In this document: positions 20,362-31,643 of the stretch, piece after piece
How positions within the stretch are numbered: the first letter of the stretch is position 1
How the letters are laid out: the number at the start of each line of letters is the position of its first letter
Position numbers and translations under genes: made by a program
The notes under the pieces: generated by a model
Told to the model about the DNA's origin: nothing
The model's input: the letters and a program-made list of their open reading frames with translations, nothing else
The model's database searches: none
Source: Apiosordaria backusii
Taxonomy: Eukaryota; Ascomycota; Sordariomycetes; Sordariales; Lasiosphaeriaceae
Length of the DNA: 64,000 nucleotides
Direction: 5' to 3'
Assembly (NCBI GenBank): GCA_030549205.1
Contig: JAUKTV010000003.1
Coordinates: 1,984,001 to 2,048,000 of the forward strand

Positions 20362-21227
20362 ACTGGCCCGGGCGGTAGCAAACACCGCTTTTTGCTACCA
20401 TCCACAAGTCTGGCTATAGCCGAAAACTGGGCCAGTTTGGGATAATCGGTGGGTTATGATTGGCTACTGATATGAAAAGGTCTGGTGGCATAGCAAACTG
20501 TGGGGTTACAGTTGCACCGTAGCCAATGTGTAAGTGACCAGCCTAAAACGTCAAACGTCACTGTTTACTCTGTCCCCTCCCTATTTTCACCATGACAACT
20601 GCACCTCAAACACAAAACACATCTAACCCCATACTACTCATATATTCATCTCTTTCTGTACCCTATGTAACTACAACAATAAAAAATACCCTATCATACT
20701 CTCTATCAAACATTCTTCCCCTCTTATGCCATGTGCAATCAGTCATCCATGATACCTCCTTGAATGCCCCTGTCTTTTCTACATACATGACCCTCTTGAC
20801 CCCCTTTAGCTCCCAGCTTCCCTTTCCTTTCCTTTCCTTCCCTAGTGTATTGACCCTTCATGAAGCGAAGAAAACAAAGACAAAAATAGAAAAAAACCAA
20901 ATCTAGTCTGTCCCCAGCTGCATGAAAGCAAAAACATGAAAATCCGCTGGGATGCCCAGCTGCCCCCTCTAGACTCCCGGCATCGACGAAAAAAAGAAAC
21001 CAAGAACCAAAAGAAACGAGCAAATTAGGTGAAGAATACGCTGGTGTTTGTGTGTTTGTGCATGTATGTGTGTACCGCCCAATCCCTTATCCTACACCAA
21101 AAGATTCAAGGGCCAAAAAAGCTGTAGGTGTCAAGAAGTGAAGATAAAAGAAAATGCAAATGGTACTTTTCCCGCGGCGCCCGCTACCCCTGAGGTTTTT
21201 CTCGTACTGTGATGTTATTCTGACCGT

Positions 21228-23926
21228 TTATTTCGGAGCAGGAGGAGTAGGCGGCTCTAGAACATGAGTATGATCATCCGCGTTGACCACCTGTCCCGGT
21301 CCAATCTGCCTACAAATGACCGTGTCTGATACCCAGGGGTCCTCTAGAATCTCACTCATCTGCGCTCGCGTTTTGGGATCGAGATCAAGCATTCGACCGA
21401 TAACATGTCGGGATTCTCTTGGGAGGAGTCGGAGGATACGCCAAGGGCCGCGGATGACTTCCTTCTTTTCGCCTTCCTGGCCGCTCGCCGCAGGGCGCTT
21501 TTCGCTCTTGTGTTGTTCAGGCTGACTGTTCTTTTCGGTGTGAGCATGCTCTCGGGGTGCGGCCTGGCCCTCAACGAAGTCCCTCACTGGTGTACTGTTC
21601 AGGGCCGTCATGGAAGCTGAAGGAGGAAGGATGAGCTTCTTGGGATCGTGACCTGGCGTTGGCTCGGCCGCAAAGAGCTTGAAAGAGCTGTCGGTAAGGC
21701 GGGGGAGCTTCCATGGGAAACGCCGAAGCGTCATGCAGCAATAGATGATAGCCAGTGACCAGATATCCACGGCTTGTGGGTCGTATTTCTTCTCGTCATA
21801 GACCTCTGGGGCGAGGTATGGATCTGACCCAACAATGCCTGCAAAGCCTGTTAGTAGCGGCCCAGACAATTTGCGAATGAGACAACTTACCAGATGCAAG
21901 AACAGTGCCGCTCTCAAAAGGATACTTGAAGACGTGGGCACTACCAAAATCGATGATCTTCATAATCCCGCGTTCGCTGACCACCACGTTATCGAGCTTC
22001 AGATCTCGATGCGCCAACCCCATGCTGTGAAGATACGTCACACCGCTCAGAATCTGCAAAAAACAGCAAGTGACTTCCTCCCGCGCCATCTTCCCCGTCA
22101 TAACAATGGCAAACAGGTCATATGGCGCGTATTCCATCACCTCGTACCACTTGCCCTTTTCCTGCACAATATCCAGTGTCTCAATGATATTGCCATGGTG
22201 CAGAGAAGACCCCATGCAGTACTCTGCCGTCAGTTTCTTCACATATTCCCTCTCAGTCTCATAGGAATGGCGAGGTCGAAATTCCTTGACGGCAAACACT
22301 GTGCTGTCCTCGGCGCGCTTCATCAACCTCACGGAACCGCCCGCTCCAGCACCCAGCACTTTCCCGAGTTTTCCATACTTGGAAGTAAGCCCGTGGTCGT
22401 TGTCGAAGGGAATCTGTCCACCAGACTTTGGCGTCCTAATACCTGATCGGATCGAGGCGGCCGGGGAGGCCGTCCGCTTGGCCTTGTTGCCGGTGCCCAG
22501 TTTGAAAAACCTCTTCAGGTCGGCCATGGAGCTGTTTCTGCTGTGCGCAATGCTGTCATCGCTGGCTAGACGCTTATCGCCAGAAATCCTAGGCAAACTT
22601 AAGGTCGATGAGCTAGGAGAGGCCCCCTTGTTCTTTTTCCTAGTAAACATGAAGCGGGATTCGATCTGTTTTGGCGCCTGTCGTCTGCTCGCCGCGTAGG
22701 GGTCATTAGCTTCTCCGGTTGGCGGAGCCTGTCGAGAATAGAACAGCGAAGCGGCAGCTGCCCGGGTCGGGCTGCTATCGCGGGACGGGGCAACGGAGCT
22801 GGAGGGTGAGTTGGAGCCACTCCCGCCACCGACCGAAAACAACCCCTTTCGATGGTCACCGAGTGATACATGATCCCTTCCATCCGCTGTGGCGGGCCTC
22901 CGAGAGACCCGCTCCTTTTCGGCCGATGTAGAATGATGCTGAACGGATAAACGAGCAGGGTTAATAGGCGCAGGTTCGTGAAGTGAATCTTGAGGCGTAA
23001 TGATATCAGGCATGCGTCCGAGTCGATCTTGGTTTCCGGCTGGTTCTCTCCTCAATCCTGCTTCCACATTGTCCGTACCGGCTGGCGTGAGGGGTGGCGT
23101 ATGCATTTCTGGACTCCTCATCGTATTACTGCTGGCTTTTAGATGCGGTGAGCCCTGGTGGCTCGCCGAGCTTCTCGTTGCTTCCCGGCTTGGTTCCCGA
23201 GAATCATCGTCGCGAGATACAGTCTAAAGTCAAGATCAGATGTTAGTCCCGAAGTTCTAGAAAGAAGACCTTGATCGCAAAGACAAAGTACGCCGGGCCC
23301 CCCACAAGGCCTCGGCTAGATATCCGATCCCATACATCCACCACGGCAAGAACAAAGACACCATCGATATAAAACCCACCGCCAATAGGCCCGAAAACCT
23401 GGAAACGTCGATACGTACCCGTGATACTGGGAGCGATACTGGCTCGTACGAGAAAATGTTCATGCGGCGTTCCTGAAGTGGACAATTCCTCAATCGCTCA
23501 GAGAGATCACGTATTTCTTCAGATGTGACCTGTCCGGGCTGTCCGAGTGAGACATTGGCTGTCTGGGCGAGAAGCGATGCATCTTCAGGGGTGATCTCCT
23601 GAACAGTCGACTTGAAGCGAACAGCGGGGGAAGATTCGGCCGGGGATTCGTCTTTTGGGGGAGATATTTCGATTTTTGAGGCTTCTAGATGCGTACCAAG
23701 TCAAAATCAGCAAGGGGTTCTGCGATTGCCTCATTCCTGTGTCTTGTATGTCTGAGGTGTGTCTTGCGCTTCCAGTGCTGCCACTCAGCAGACGGGAATG
23801 CGTGGGGGTTGAGTGAGGGGCGGTCGAATGCTGCAAATCTCTGGTTACAGTGTACAGTGTCGAGTGAGACCAACCTTTGTTCAGAATCTCGTGCTGCCCT
23901 TCCGGCGCCGGGGCACTGGAAGCCAT
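21228..23926 (-). CDS. Ser/Thr protein kinase, HAL/HRK (NPR) family
   Basis: This belongs to the fungus-specific NPR/HAL5 kinase family, which regulates ion and nutrient transporters at the plasma membrane (Sat4/Hal5, Hrk1 in yeast). Four exons (23875-23926, 23419-23684, 21891-23223, 21228-21838) keep phase and give 753 residues. The N-terminal ~380 residues are Ser/Pro-rich and disordered, with blocks such as SSMADLKRFFKLG. The kinase domain runs from about residue 385: glycine loop GKVLGAGAGGSVRL, VAIK-type lysine in FAVKEFRPR, LAHRDLKLDN (His at ~511), IIDFGSAHVF (Asp at ~531), SDPYLAPEVY, DIWSLAIIYCCM, and a late ARAQ-like arginine region with EILEDPWV. The insert before the last helix is charged. 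Splice sites are standard. The exact orthologue within the family is not certain. Confidence 0.93.
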
Positions 23927-25237
23927 TTTGATCTTGGTCTAGATAGATAGCTGTGGGAATGCGATTGCGCCTGCGCGAGGGAAAGCACGATGATAGTTGC
24001 AGGATCCAAGATGGAAAAGCAAAAGCAAAGCAGTCCAAAGATGACGGACAAGAGACGGCTGCTGGCTGCGCCTGAACCGCGGCGGAGCGCCGAGAAGGGT
24101 GCGCTATACGCTACGAAGTCGTTGCGACGTAGTGGGGCTCAGCTAGGTAGGTACCTGTAGGGTACCTGGTTGCAGCAGACGCGCCACCAACGTTGGCCGA
24201 CATCTGCGGGAGGCACGGGTACCCCCCAAGCACCGTGAACATGGTGAACATTGCCAGAGCTTCCCAGGGTCTCCCAGGTCTTTTCTCAGGGCGGCCATTT
24301 CCGGGGCCTCACGGGCCTACAGTGGATCTTTTTTTACAAGTCCCTTGATCTTTTCCTCAAAATTCTCCCAGCGGCCCTGACTTGCAGCGAGCATTTCATC
24401 TGCTACCACCAAAAGCTTGTGGAAATCAACCGAGCAATCCCACGATTGAATACCTTACGCGGATACGGGCGGGATTACCACGTTGGGCAAGGCAACGGCC
24501 GTTGGGGACACAAAAAGGCTCACCTCAAGGTTGGAATGCGGAGGGCGAAGTTGGGGGGGGCGCACCGACGTAATGGAGGGGTCTCGGATACATGTGAGCC
24601 TCAGTACGGAAGGGTGGGCTGTCTGAAAGTGATCTCTCCGATCTCGTCATCCATCTTATCGGATCGAATATCTATCTTTCCAATCAGAACGCTGAGCAAG
24701 CAGCCAACGTGCCAACACTCGTTTAACTTATCGAACACGTGTGAATTGGGTGGTGGTCGAGATCCATGATTCCGAACGAGTCGGTTCGGTCGGGGCTCGG
24801 CACGCGAATCTGTCCTGCGGTGACATGTTCACGGACAACAACGTCACCCCGGCCTCCGTCCCAGCCTTGTCTCCGCTCTAGAACTCGGAGACCGGCCCGC
24901 GACACCAAAAGCTCCCGGAAACACAGCTTCGCAGCGCTCATCCCGTCTTATCTCTAACGGCCAAGTTCCACGAGATCTGTGTATGTCTCATGTTACACTA
25001 GAGGCTAGACAGAAAAGCTTGGGGAATCCATCAAGGTTCCTGCGAGGCAAAGCGGTAAGTGGGGGCGTTTGCGCACCCATGCTCACTCATGTCAGCTCAT
25101 ACATCTTCAACATACAACTGGTGGTACATGGTGGTGATATATATACAAAGTCACTGCTGTGACTAGCCCCTCCTTGAATATCAAGATGTTTTGTAAACAA
25201 CCGTAACGCCCCGTACCCTAACCCATTTATTCACACC
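23927..25237. other. intergenic, kinase promoter to uL11m
   Basis: This 1.3-kb stretch is the kinase 5' flank and the uL11m 3' flank. It carries a CTAGGTAGGTACCTG word at 24143-24157. No coding region is supported. Confidence 0.45.
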
Positions 25238-25778
25238 TTAAGCAACCACCGTGATACCCATCCCCTTGGCTTGCCAGATAACCGATCTGACGATACCCTC
25301 TAATTCCAAACCAGACAACCGGGGCTCTGATTGCTTGATTTTTGCAATCTCGTAGACATGCTTCAGGCTAACTGACCCCACGACCTCGTGGCCTGGCTTT
25401 TGGGCTCCTTTCCTCTTGCCCTTCTTCCCAATGGGGGCATCGGCCGCATTGAGCAAAAGCCATGATGTTTGAGGCGTTCTGATCTCGAAATGAAAGGTTC
25501 TGTCGGGTCTGACGGTGACTCTGACGGGCAATGGGGTGCCGGGGTTGATGTGTGTCGTCCTCGCATTGAACTCCTATGATCCCCTTACGTCAACATTCTG
25601 TGCTGAAGCTCCCCTTCTTCCACTAAATACGACCGACCTTGCAGAAATCCATCGACTTAATACCCTTGGAACCGAGAGCCGGACCGACGGGAGGACTGGG
25701 ACTAGCTTGGCCGGCGCCGACAAGAATTTTGACGATCTGCTCGACGCCCTTTGCACCACCTGCCGCTGCCTTGGACAT
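25238..25778 (-). CDS. MRPL19: mitochondrial large-subunit ribosomal protein uL11m
   Basis: uL11m binds the GTPase-associated rRNA region of the mitochondrial ribosome. Two exons (25638-25778 and 25238-25573) give 158 residues, typical of a bacterial-type L11. The start is MSKAAAGGAKGVEQIVKILV, followed by the diagnostic GAGQASPSPPVGPALGSKGI and MDFCKEFNART. The C-terminal RNA-binding half contains RTFHFEIRTPQTSWLLLNAA and LKHVYEIAKIK, and ends GMGITVVA. The intron donor is the less common GTCGGT. SVF1 is divergent, 555 bp away. Confidence 0.95.
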
Positions 25779-26333
25779 TATGAAGCTCGGTATAGACGGC
25801 TCTTCGGGGGATAATAATTGTTCGCTCGGTCCGAGGGCGCAGTGGCGTTAAGAAGAGGTGCGGGTTGACTGCTCTGGAGCTTGGTCGTGAGGTTCTCACG
25901 AACGGCGCTGAGCTGCTCCAGACCAAAAATTTCGGGCGGGCAGTTGCACTTCAGCCACACCACTGTGCCTTTTTTGGATAATTGACAGACCGCCAGCGGC
26001 CCGTTTCAGCCACAGTTTAACTCCAAATGCAGGGAAGACGCCTCGCGCATGGTGGCGTGCACACGGCGTGGTGGGGTTTTGAGTGTACCCCTGTTGAAAA
26101 CGCCCGTGCGTCAGGCGGAGGAGCAGTGACGTCCAGTGGATGATAGCGTGCCACCGAATACAGCGGATAGGAGATTAGCCCCTCCTCTTTCGATCTTTTA
26201 TTCGAGGATCTCTTTTGACGGCGGTGAACGGCTTCGAACTTGCCCTTTCTCACTCCTTTTTGACCAAATTACGGCTCTGACGATTTTTCTGCAACGGCAC
26301 GTTTCCCGTTCCTTCGCATCACACACCGCAACT
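25779..26333. other. divergent promoter, uL11m / SVF1
   Basis: This 555-bp region is shared by two divergent genes. No clear named motif is seen. Confidence 0.5.
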
Positions 26334-27670
26334 ATGTTCAAGTGGGCGCAGCAGCAGTAAGAACCTCCATGGACTGAGACCCCACACCGGCTGTTCTGTT
26401 CCTCATCTGACACCCCTTTCTTCTCTCTTAGGCTCGCCAATGTCGCCGGCACCAAGGAGCCCATCTATGGCCCTTCCGCGATCCAGTCTGTCGCCGTCGA
26501 GGCCGAGACAACCCCCTATACCGAACTCACCCGCGATGACCTAAAATGGCAGGCCATGTCCTCGACCAGCGTCGAGACCCAGAGCTTCTACCTCATGGCG
26601 GACAACGGTCAGCTTGGATTTGCCCAGGTCATCTATAGTAACGTGGCGTAAGCTTCACTTCCGACGAACTACCCATGTTGCGCATGCGCTGACACTTGGC
26701 ATCCCAGCGGCATCCACACGACCTGCCAGTTCAACTGCAAGCTCTTTAGCCTCGACGCTTCCAAGCCCCACCTCTGGTGCTCAACCCAGCTCACCAACCC
26801 TGACTTCAGCGAGGACAAGAGCAGTTTCTTCGCCGACGACTGTGCCCTCGAGCTCTCCGAGGATGGAACCACCTACACAATCAAGTCGATGAACGACGAC
26901 CGGGCAATCGTCAACCTGACCGTCAAGCGGGTCGGCCCTGGCTTCCAAGCCGGCAAAACGGGCAAGACGCTGTTCGGCACCGATCTCAAGAACCCCTGGG
27001 GCACCATGCGCCATGCTTTCTGGCCACGATGCACGGCCGAGGGCACCATCAGCACCAAGGAGGGGCCAGTCGATTTCAAGGGCAACGCCATGTTCGCCAT
27101 GGCTCTCCAGGGCATGAAGCCTCATCACGCTGCGGCCAAGTGGAACTTTTGCGACTTCCAGGGCCCGACTTACACTGCTATTCTGATGAACTACACCACC
27201 CCTCCCTCGTATGGGTCGACAGAGGTGACTATTGGTGGTATTGTCAAAGATGGGGAGATTGTGCTGGCCAACTGCAAGAGCACCGTTACGCACACCAAGG
27301 CTAAGAGCGACACCGAGAATGAGTGGCCCGAGCCGGAGACCATCAAGTACACTTGGACGGGGACGACCAAGGACGGCAAGCCGGTGGAGGCGACTCTTGA
27401 GGGGGCTTTGGAGCAAAGGCTGGACAGGATAGATGTCATGGCCGAGGTGCCTGGTTTCGTCAAGCAGATTGTTTCCAGCGCTGCCGGAACAAAGCCCTAC
27501 ATCTACCAGGTTTGTTTCCCATTTTTTGTTTTAGCAGGGGGCATGGGCGCTAACTTGAAACTCAGTACTACCCCCAGCAACAAAAGCTCACCCTCAAGAT
27601 CAAGATTGATGGCCAAGAGGTGTCTGAGGAAGGCCGCGTTTTTGCCGAGGCCACCTTTATTTCTGAATAA
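26334..27670 (+). CDS. SVF1: survival factor 1 (Svf1)
   Basis: Svf1 is a fungal lipocalin-like protein needed for survival under oxidative stress and the diauxic shift, linked in yeast to ceramide transport between ER and Golgi. Four exons (26334-26356, 26432-26647, 26708-27509, 27566-27670) give 381 residues, the usual length. The start is MFKWAQQQ, an amphipathic N-terminus as in the family. Conserved stretches include EPIYGPSAIQSV, YTELTRDDLKW, SVETQSFYLMADNGQLGFAQ, IHTTCQFNCKLF, NPWGTMRHAFWPRC, AMALQGMKPHHAAAKWNF and NYTTPPSYGSTEVTIGG, ending FAEATFISE. All introns are standard, the last with GCTAAC. Confidence 0.96.
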
Positions 27671-28414
27671 TTTTGATCTCTGAGAGACCTACCGTCTTTG
27701 GGAATCACTTCAGGAAGTTGGGTATACACATCAGGAGTTGGCGTTGAGGTGTGTCTGGTTGGTAGAGAGAACAACCCATGAAAGAGTATATAAACAGTTA
27801 TCCCCTGAGACAGAGCAAATAGCGATGGGGGTTTGAATAATGTTGTTGGAGTCGGGAGACGGATGGGGGAAGATCTCGTAGGAACACATAGAGCCGTAGA
27901 TGGGGAGGGCGAAGAGGCTTGGCTCGGTTTAATATAATTGATTGTTATGTTTGGCTGGATCTTGAATTATCACTCGTCACAACTTCCGCAATTCTGTTTG
28001 CATTGTAGTGCAAAATAAACCTGATTCATAAAATATTATAAAATATTAATATCTTTTGTAAGTTTAGGCAGCAGTGCCTAACAGCTCCTGCCGTGAGACA
28101 CTCATAAATCTGTTAGTGGGCGCCAATGAGAAGAGGGGAGTGCATGGGCCAGGCTGGGGGGACAATGATTTTAACCTTCGTCTCGCCGTCGCCACACCTT
28201 CCAACCAACCTGCAACCCTCACAACCCTCCCCACTTTGTTCGTTGTTGCGCCTGTAGTACGCGACTCGACCCGACACTCACTCGGGCAACCGAACCGTTT
28301 GTGGATTTCCACTTATTGTTTACATTTTACAATTCCATTGTTGAAACATTTTACAATTATCCTTGTGAAGGAGTCGCAAAAGTCGCAAATTCGAAAGAAT
28401 CGAAAAGAAGAAAG
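27671..28414. other. intergenic, SVF1 3' flank and H4-variant promoter
   Basis: AT-rich DNA around 27950-28060 lies between two tandem plus-strand genes. No other feature is visible. Confidence 0.45.
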
Positions 28415-29527
28415 ATGCCGCCGACGATCCCCTCCCGCGGCGGGCCGTCCTCGGCCAGAGGAAAGGCGGTCGAGAAGAAGCGGTTTTCTGGTGTTGGGGG
28501 GAAGGCGCCTATGGGGACGGGGGGTAAGGTTGGGGCTAAACGGCACAGGTATGTTTTTGTTGTCTGTTTTTTTTTTTTATGTGTGGATGGGGGGGCTAAT
28601 GGGTTGGGTATAGGAAGATTATGAAAGATTGTATCAAGGGGATTAGTATGTGAACCTGAAGTCTACCTACCAACCTATCTACGTTGAGAACGGAGGGGGA
28701 GAGAGGAGGGGAGAGTGAGAGGAAGATGCTAATCATGAGGTTTTTTGGGGGGGTAGCTAAGCCTGCGATTCGGTATGTTTTACTTTCATTTTCATGGGTA
28801 ATTTTTGTTTGGTTGGTGTGTTGTGTGTTTCGGGGGGTGGTTATGAGGTTGTTGGAGTTGCAAAGTTGCGAGTTTACGACTTTGTGACTTTGCGACTTTG
28901 CGACCTCAAGCGCAGTTGTGAGAGCTGGAGCGAGATTTTGTGAGCTTCCAAGCTCAAGCTGGGAGCGACCTTGCGTCTTGTTTCTGTTTATATCTCATCT
29001 CATCACCTGGAGTAGTCCTCTCATCTCACATGATATTACACCACCACACCAAACAAAATATCAGATCAAAGAACCTCAGCTAACATTCATTTTTCTTTTC
29101 ACAGCCGTCTCGCCCGCCGCGGTGGTGTCAAGCGTATCTCGGCCATGATCTACGAGGATGCTCGTCACGCGTTGAAGGCGAGACTTGAGATGGTATGTCC
29201 CCCCCCCCTCCCCTCCCCCAACTCCCTCTCTCTTTTTGTAAATGCGGTGCTAATAATAAAGCGCTAGATTCTCCGTGACGTCGTCACCTACACCGAGTAC
29301 CGTGGTGCAAAGACCGTCACTGTCAACGACGTATGCTCACCCTCCATAGCTTCTCCCTCTCTCTCTAGTGCTCGAGCTGATGTCATTTAACCTTCCAGGT
29401 CATTTTCGCCTTGCGTCGTATTGGCCGCCCTATCTACGGGTTTGATCCCGAGACGTACAGTGCCCCCAAGGGTGGGGAGAAGAGGAAGGCGATCACCAGG
29501 GAGAGTCAGAATATGGATGAGGATTAA
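28415..29527 (+). CDS. hH4v: divergent histone H4 variant
   Basis: The core is clearly histone H4: KIMKDCIKGITKPAIRRLAR, RRGGVKRISAMIYEDAR, then ILRDVVTYTEYRGAKTVTV, NDVIFALRRIGRPIYGF. It differs from canonical H4 at many core positions. The N-tail is 45 residues, about 25 longer than usual, lacks the GKGGKGLGK acetylation pattern, and keeps only the GAKRHRK basic patch. A 27-residue tail (DPETYSAPKGGEKRK...) follows the normal end. Six exons (28415-28548, 28614-28645, 28757-28772, 29105-29192, 29268-29330, 29399-29527) sum to 462 nt, 153 residues. Exon 3 is only 16 nt and encodes the invariant TKPAIR, with GTATGT donors on both sides, so the call is secure. A divergent H4 variant gene is known in Neurospora; its role is unclear. 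Confidence 0.94.
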
Positions 29528-30679
29528 TTAGTTCCTCTTTTTTCCCCTGTGCTCGGTCAACGTTTCTTTGAAACCATTTGTCGTTTTCGGGGAGTTTGGT
29601 GTTTGGAATTTGGGATCGGAATACGGGGGGGGGGGGTGGGGGGTGGAGTTAGTTGGCGTTTCTGGGGGGTTTATTTCGGGTTCACTGGTTCAGATGTTAG
29701 TGATGGATCAATGGCTGTATTTCACTTTGCGGAGATACCAATTGGAGCTCAAGGGATCGTCAGGACTTGCGCGGCAACTTGTCTTTTGCGCCTCAGAATT
29801 TGGCAGAGGAGGATTGCGTACGTACCTACGGATGGAGGGGTATATATGGGGATATGGGTATTCTATTTGAGATGGGATGCTCTCCGTATGATACACTGAG
29901 TGCATAGTATTCCACTGCAATCCATACAAGGGCGTATTACTATACACAAACTTTCTGCGAGCGGTGAGATTGACATGTGAAGTAAAGATTTAACAAGTAG
30001 AAAAGGGGCGTCAGCTATGTAGATTTGTTGACTTTTCGCTGACGTCTCACTCAGCCCCTTTTCATCATCTTATTCCGGCTGAGGTTTGGCAGAAGCTGGC
30101 TGACCACGGCTAGCCCACCATGCTCTTCACTAACACACAACGACACTTGTAATGTGAAGATGACAAGTAAAAGCAATGTTTAAGAGTATGTATTAATAGA
30201 GGGACTCTTTTAGCGAAAGTCTATGTGGTATCATCTGAAAATAAATAACGATTGAGTGCGTGCCGTGTGATGCAAAAGAAGAATTTGTTTAATAAATCGT
30301 GTCACCCAAAAATTCCCACCAGACCGACCAGCCCCCGTTTGCCACATATACATCCGCCAGATGTGATGTTAAAAGAGATCGAGTTATGTTTGTGGTATCA
30401 ACCAGATATTGGCCCCCTCCCACCCGACCCTCGCCTGCCGCCTAACCCGTTTATCCAAAAGAAAATCCCATAATAAAACGCCAAACCCAAAAAATAGTCT
30501 TTGCCGTAACAAGCGATTGTAGTTATCCATCCCACCAACCCATTGGTATCAAACCTTCGGGGCATAATAAGAAATAAACTCTCCCCCCCACTCTTCTATC
30601 ATCACCCCCCTGTCACCCCCCAGCCCATCTTAGCTCATCTATGCGACCTTTCGCTTTCCCTCTCCCAATCTTCAACTCT
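29528..30679. other. intergenic, 3' flanks of convergent genes
   Basis: A G-rich run at 29625-29645 and low-complexity C/T-rich DNA occur. No gene is recognised. Confidence 0.4.
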
Positions 30680-31643
30680 TCACCTCCTCTTCCCATTCCC
30701 AAACTCCCCCACCACCCTCTCCAGCGCCCCCGCAGCCCTCCTCTCCGACCTCCTCAACCACCCCCGATTCAACCACTCCGGCAGCACCATCTTCTCCTCC
30801 TCCCCCCCCCTTTTTCCATCCCTTCCCCACTGCCCCCCACAGGAATCAACCCAGCATTCGCATGCCCCCTCGCAAACCCCACCTCCCCATCCCTCCCACA
30901 CCTCTCCTTCGTCAACCTAACCGCCTCCCGCAGCATATCCCCCCCACCCCCCTCCCTCTATACCTCAACTTCACCGTCCAAGCCCTTATCACCCCCTTCC
31001 CACCTTTAAAACTAGACAGCGAACCCCGCTGCTTGTGTCTCTTCGGGTTTGGGTCGCTGGACCACCCGATAGGGCGGGAGATGTGCAGGACTGTGGCACC
31101 GATGATCTCGTTGCCGTAGCGGCAGCCGATGACGAGGTCTTCTTCTTCTGGGTTGGTGGATGAGGATGAGGAAAAGGAGGAAAAGAGGAAGGGGTAAGAG
31201 ATTGATTCGGCGAGGCGGATGAAAGGGGAGGTTAGGTACCGGATGGTGAGGAGGTAGGTTGTTATGATGGAGCTTAGGGTCATGAGACAGGTGCCGAGGT
31301 CGGAGGAGGAGGAGGAGGAGGAGGAGGAGAGGAAGAAGTGGTAGGTTACTGCTAGGACGGCGATCAAGGAGGATAAGGGGAGGGGGTGGAAGATGATGTG
31401 GGAAGAGGCGGTTTGGCGCTGTTGGGCGATGCTATCTGCGATGAGTTTTAGGGCGGAGGTTTTGTCGGCTTTGGTGGTGAGGACTTCGAGGGTTAAGGGT
31501 GGGATTTCGTCGTCTTCGAGGGGACCTGGCACCGGGGTTACTGGGCGGGAGGATTGGGGTGTTGGAGACCGGCGCATAATTGTTGTTGTTGGTGGTAGTG
31601 GTCGGGTTGGAGCGAGGTTGGGGGTTGAAGGGTTGGAGGACAT
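30680..31643 (-). CDS. membrane-anchored GNAT-like acetyltransferase, two frameshifts
   Basis: The N-terminus (MSSNPSTPNLAPTRP) is disordered. A block EIPPLTLEVLTTKADKTSAL and two hydrophobic segments (SSLIAVLAVTYHFFLS, LSSIITTYLLTIRYL) suggest membrane anchoring. VIGCRYGNEIIGATVLHI and IRAWTVKLRYRGRGVGGDML then match GNAT strands and motif A (R-G-R-G-V-G, acetyl-CoA pyrophosphate loop). The tail is MVLPEWLNRGWLRRSERRAA, seen in a conserved fungal family. The frame breaks at C7 30939-30945, inside motif A, and at C9 30802-30810; one added G at each restores a continuous 321-residue protein. Substrate unknown. Alternative: a catalytically dead GNAT relative. Confidence 0.75.

Larger units (their letters stand above)
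20073..21227. other. HSP10 promoter and kinase 3' flank
   Basis: The left half is the HSP10 promoter with a TTCTAGAA heat-shock element and a tetranucleotide repeat. The right half is the 3' flank of the kinase gene, with A-rich and CCTTT-rich tracts. No gene is seen. Confidence 0.5.
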
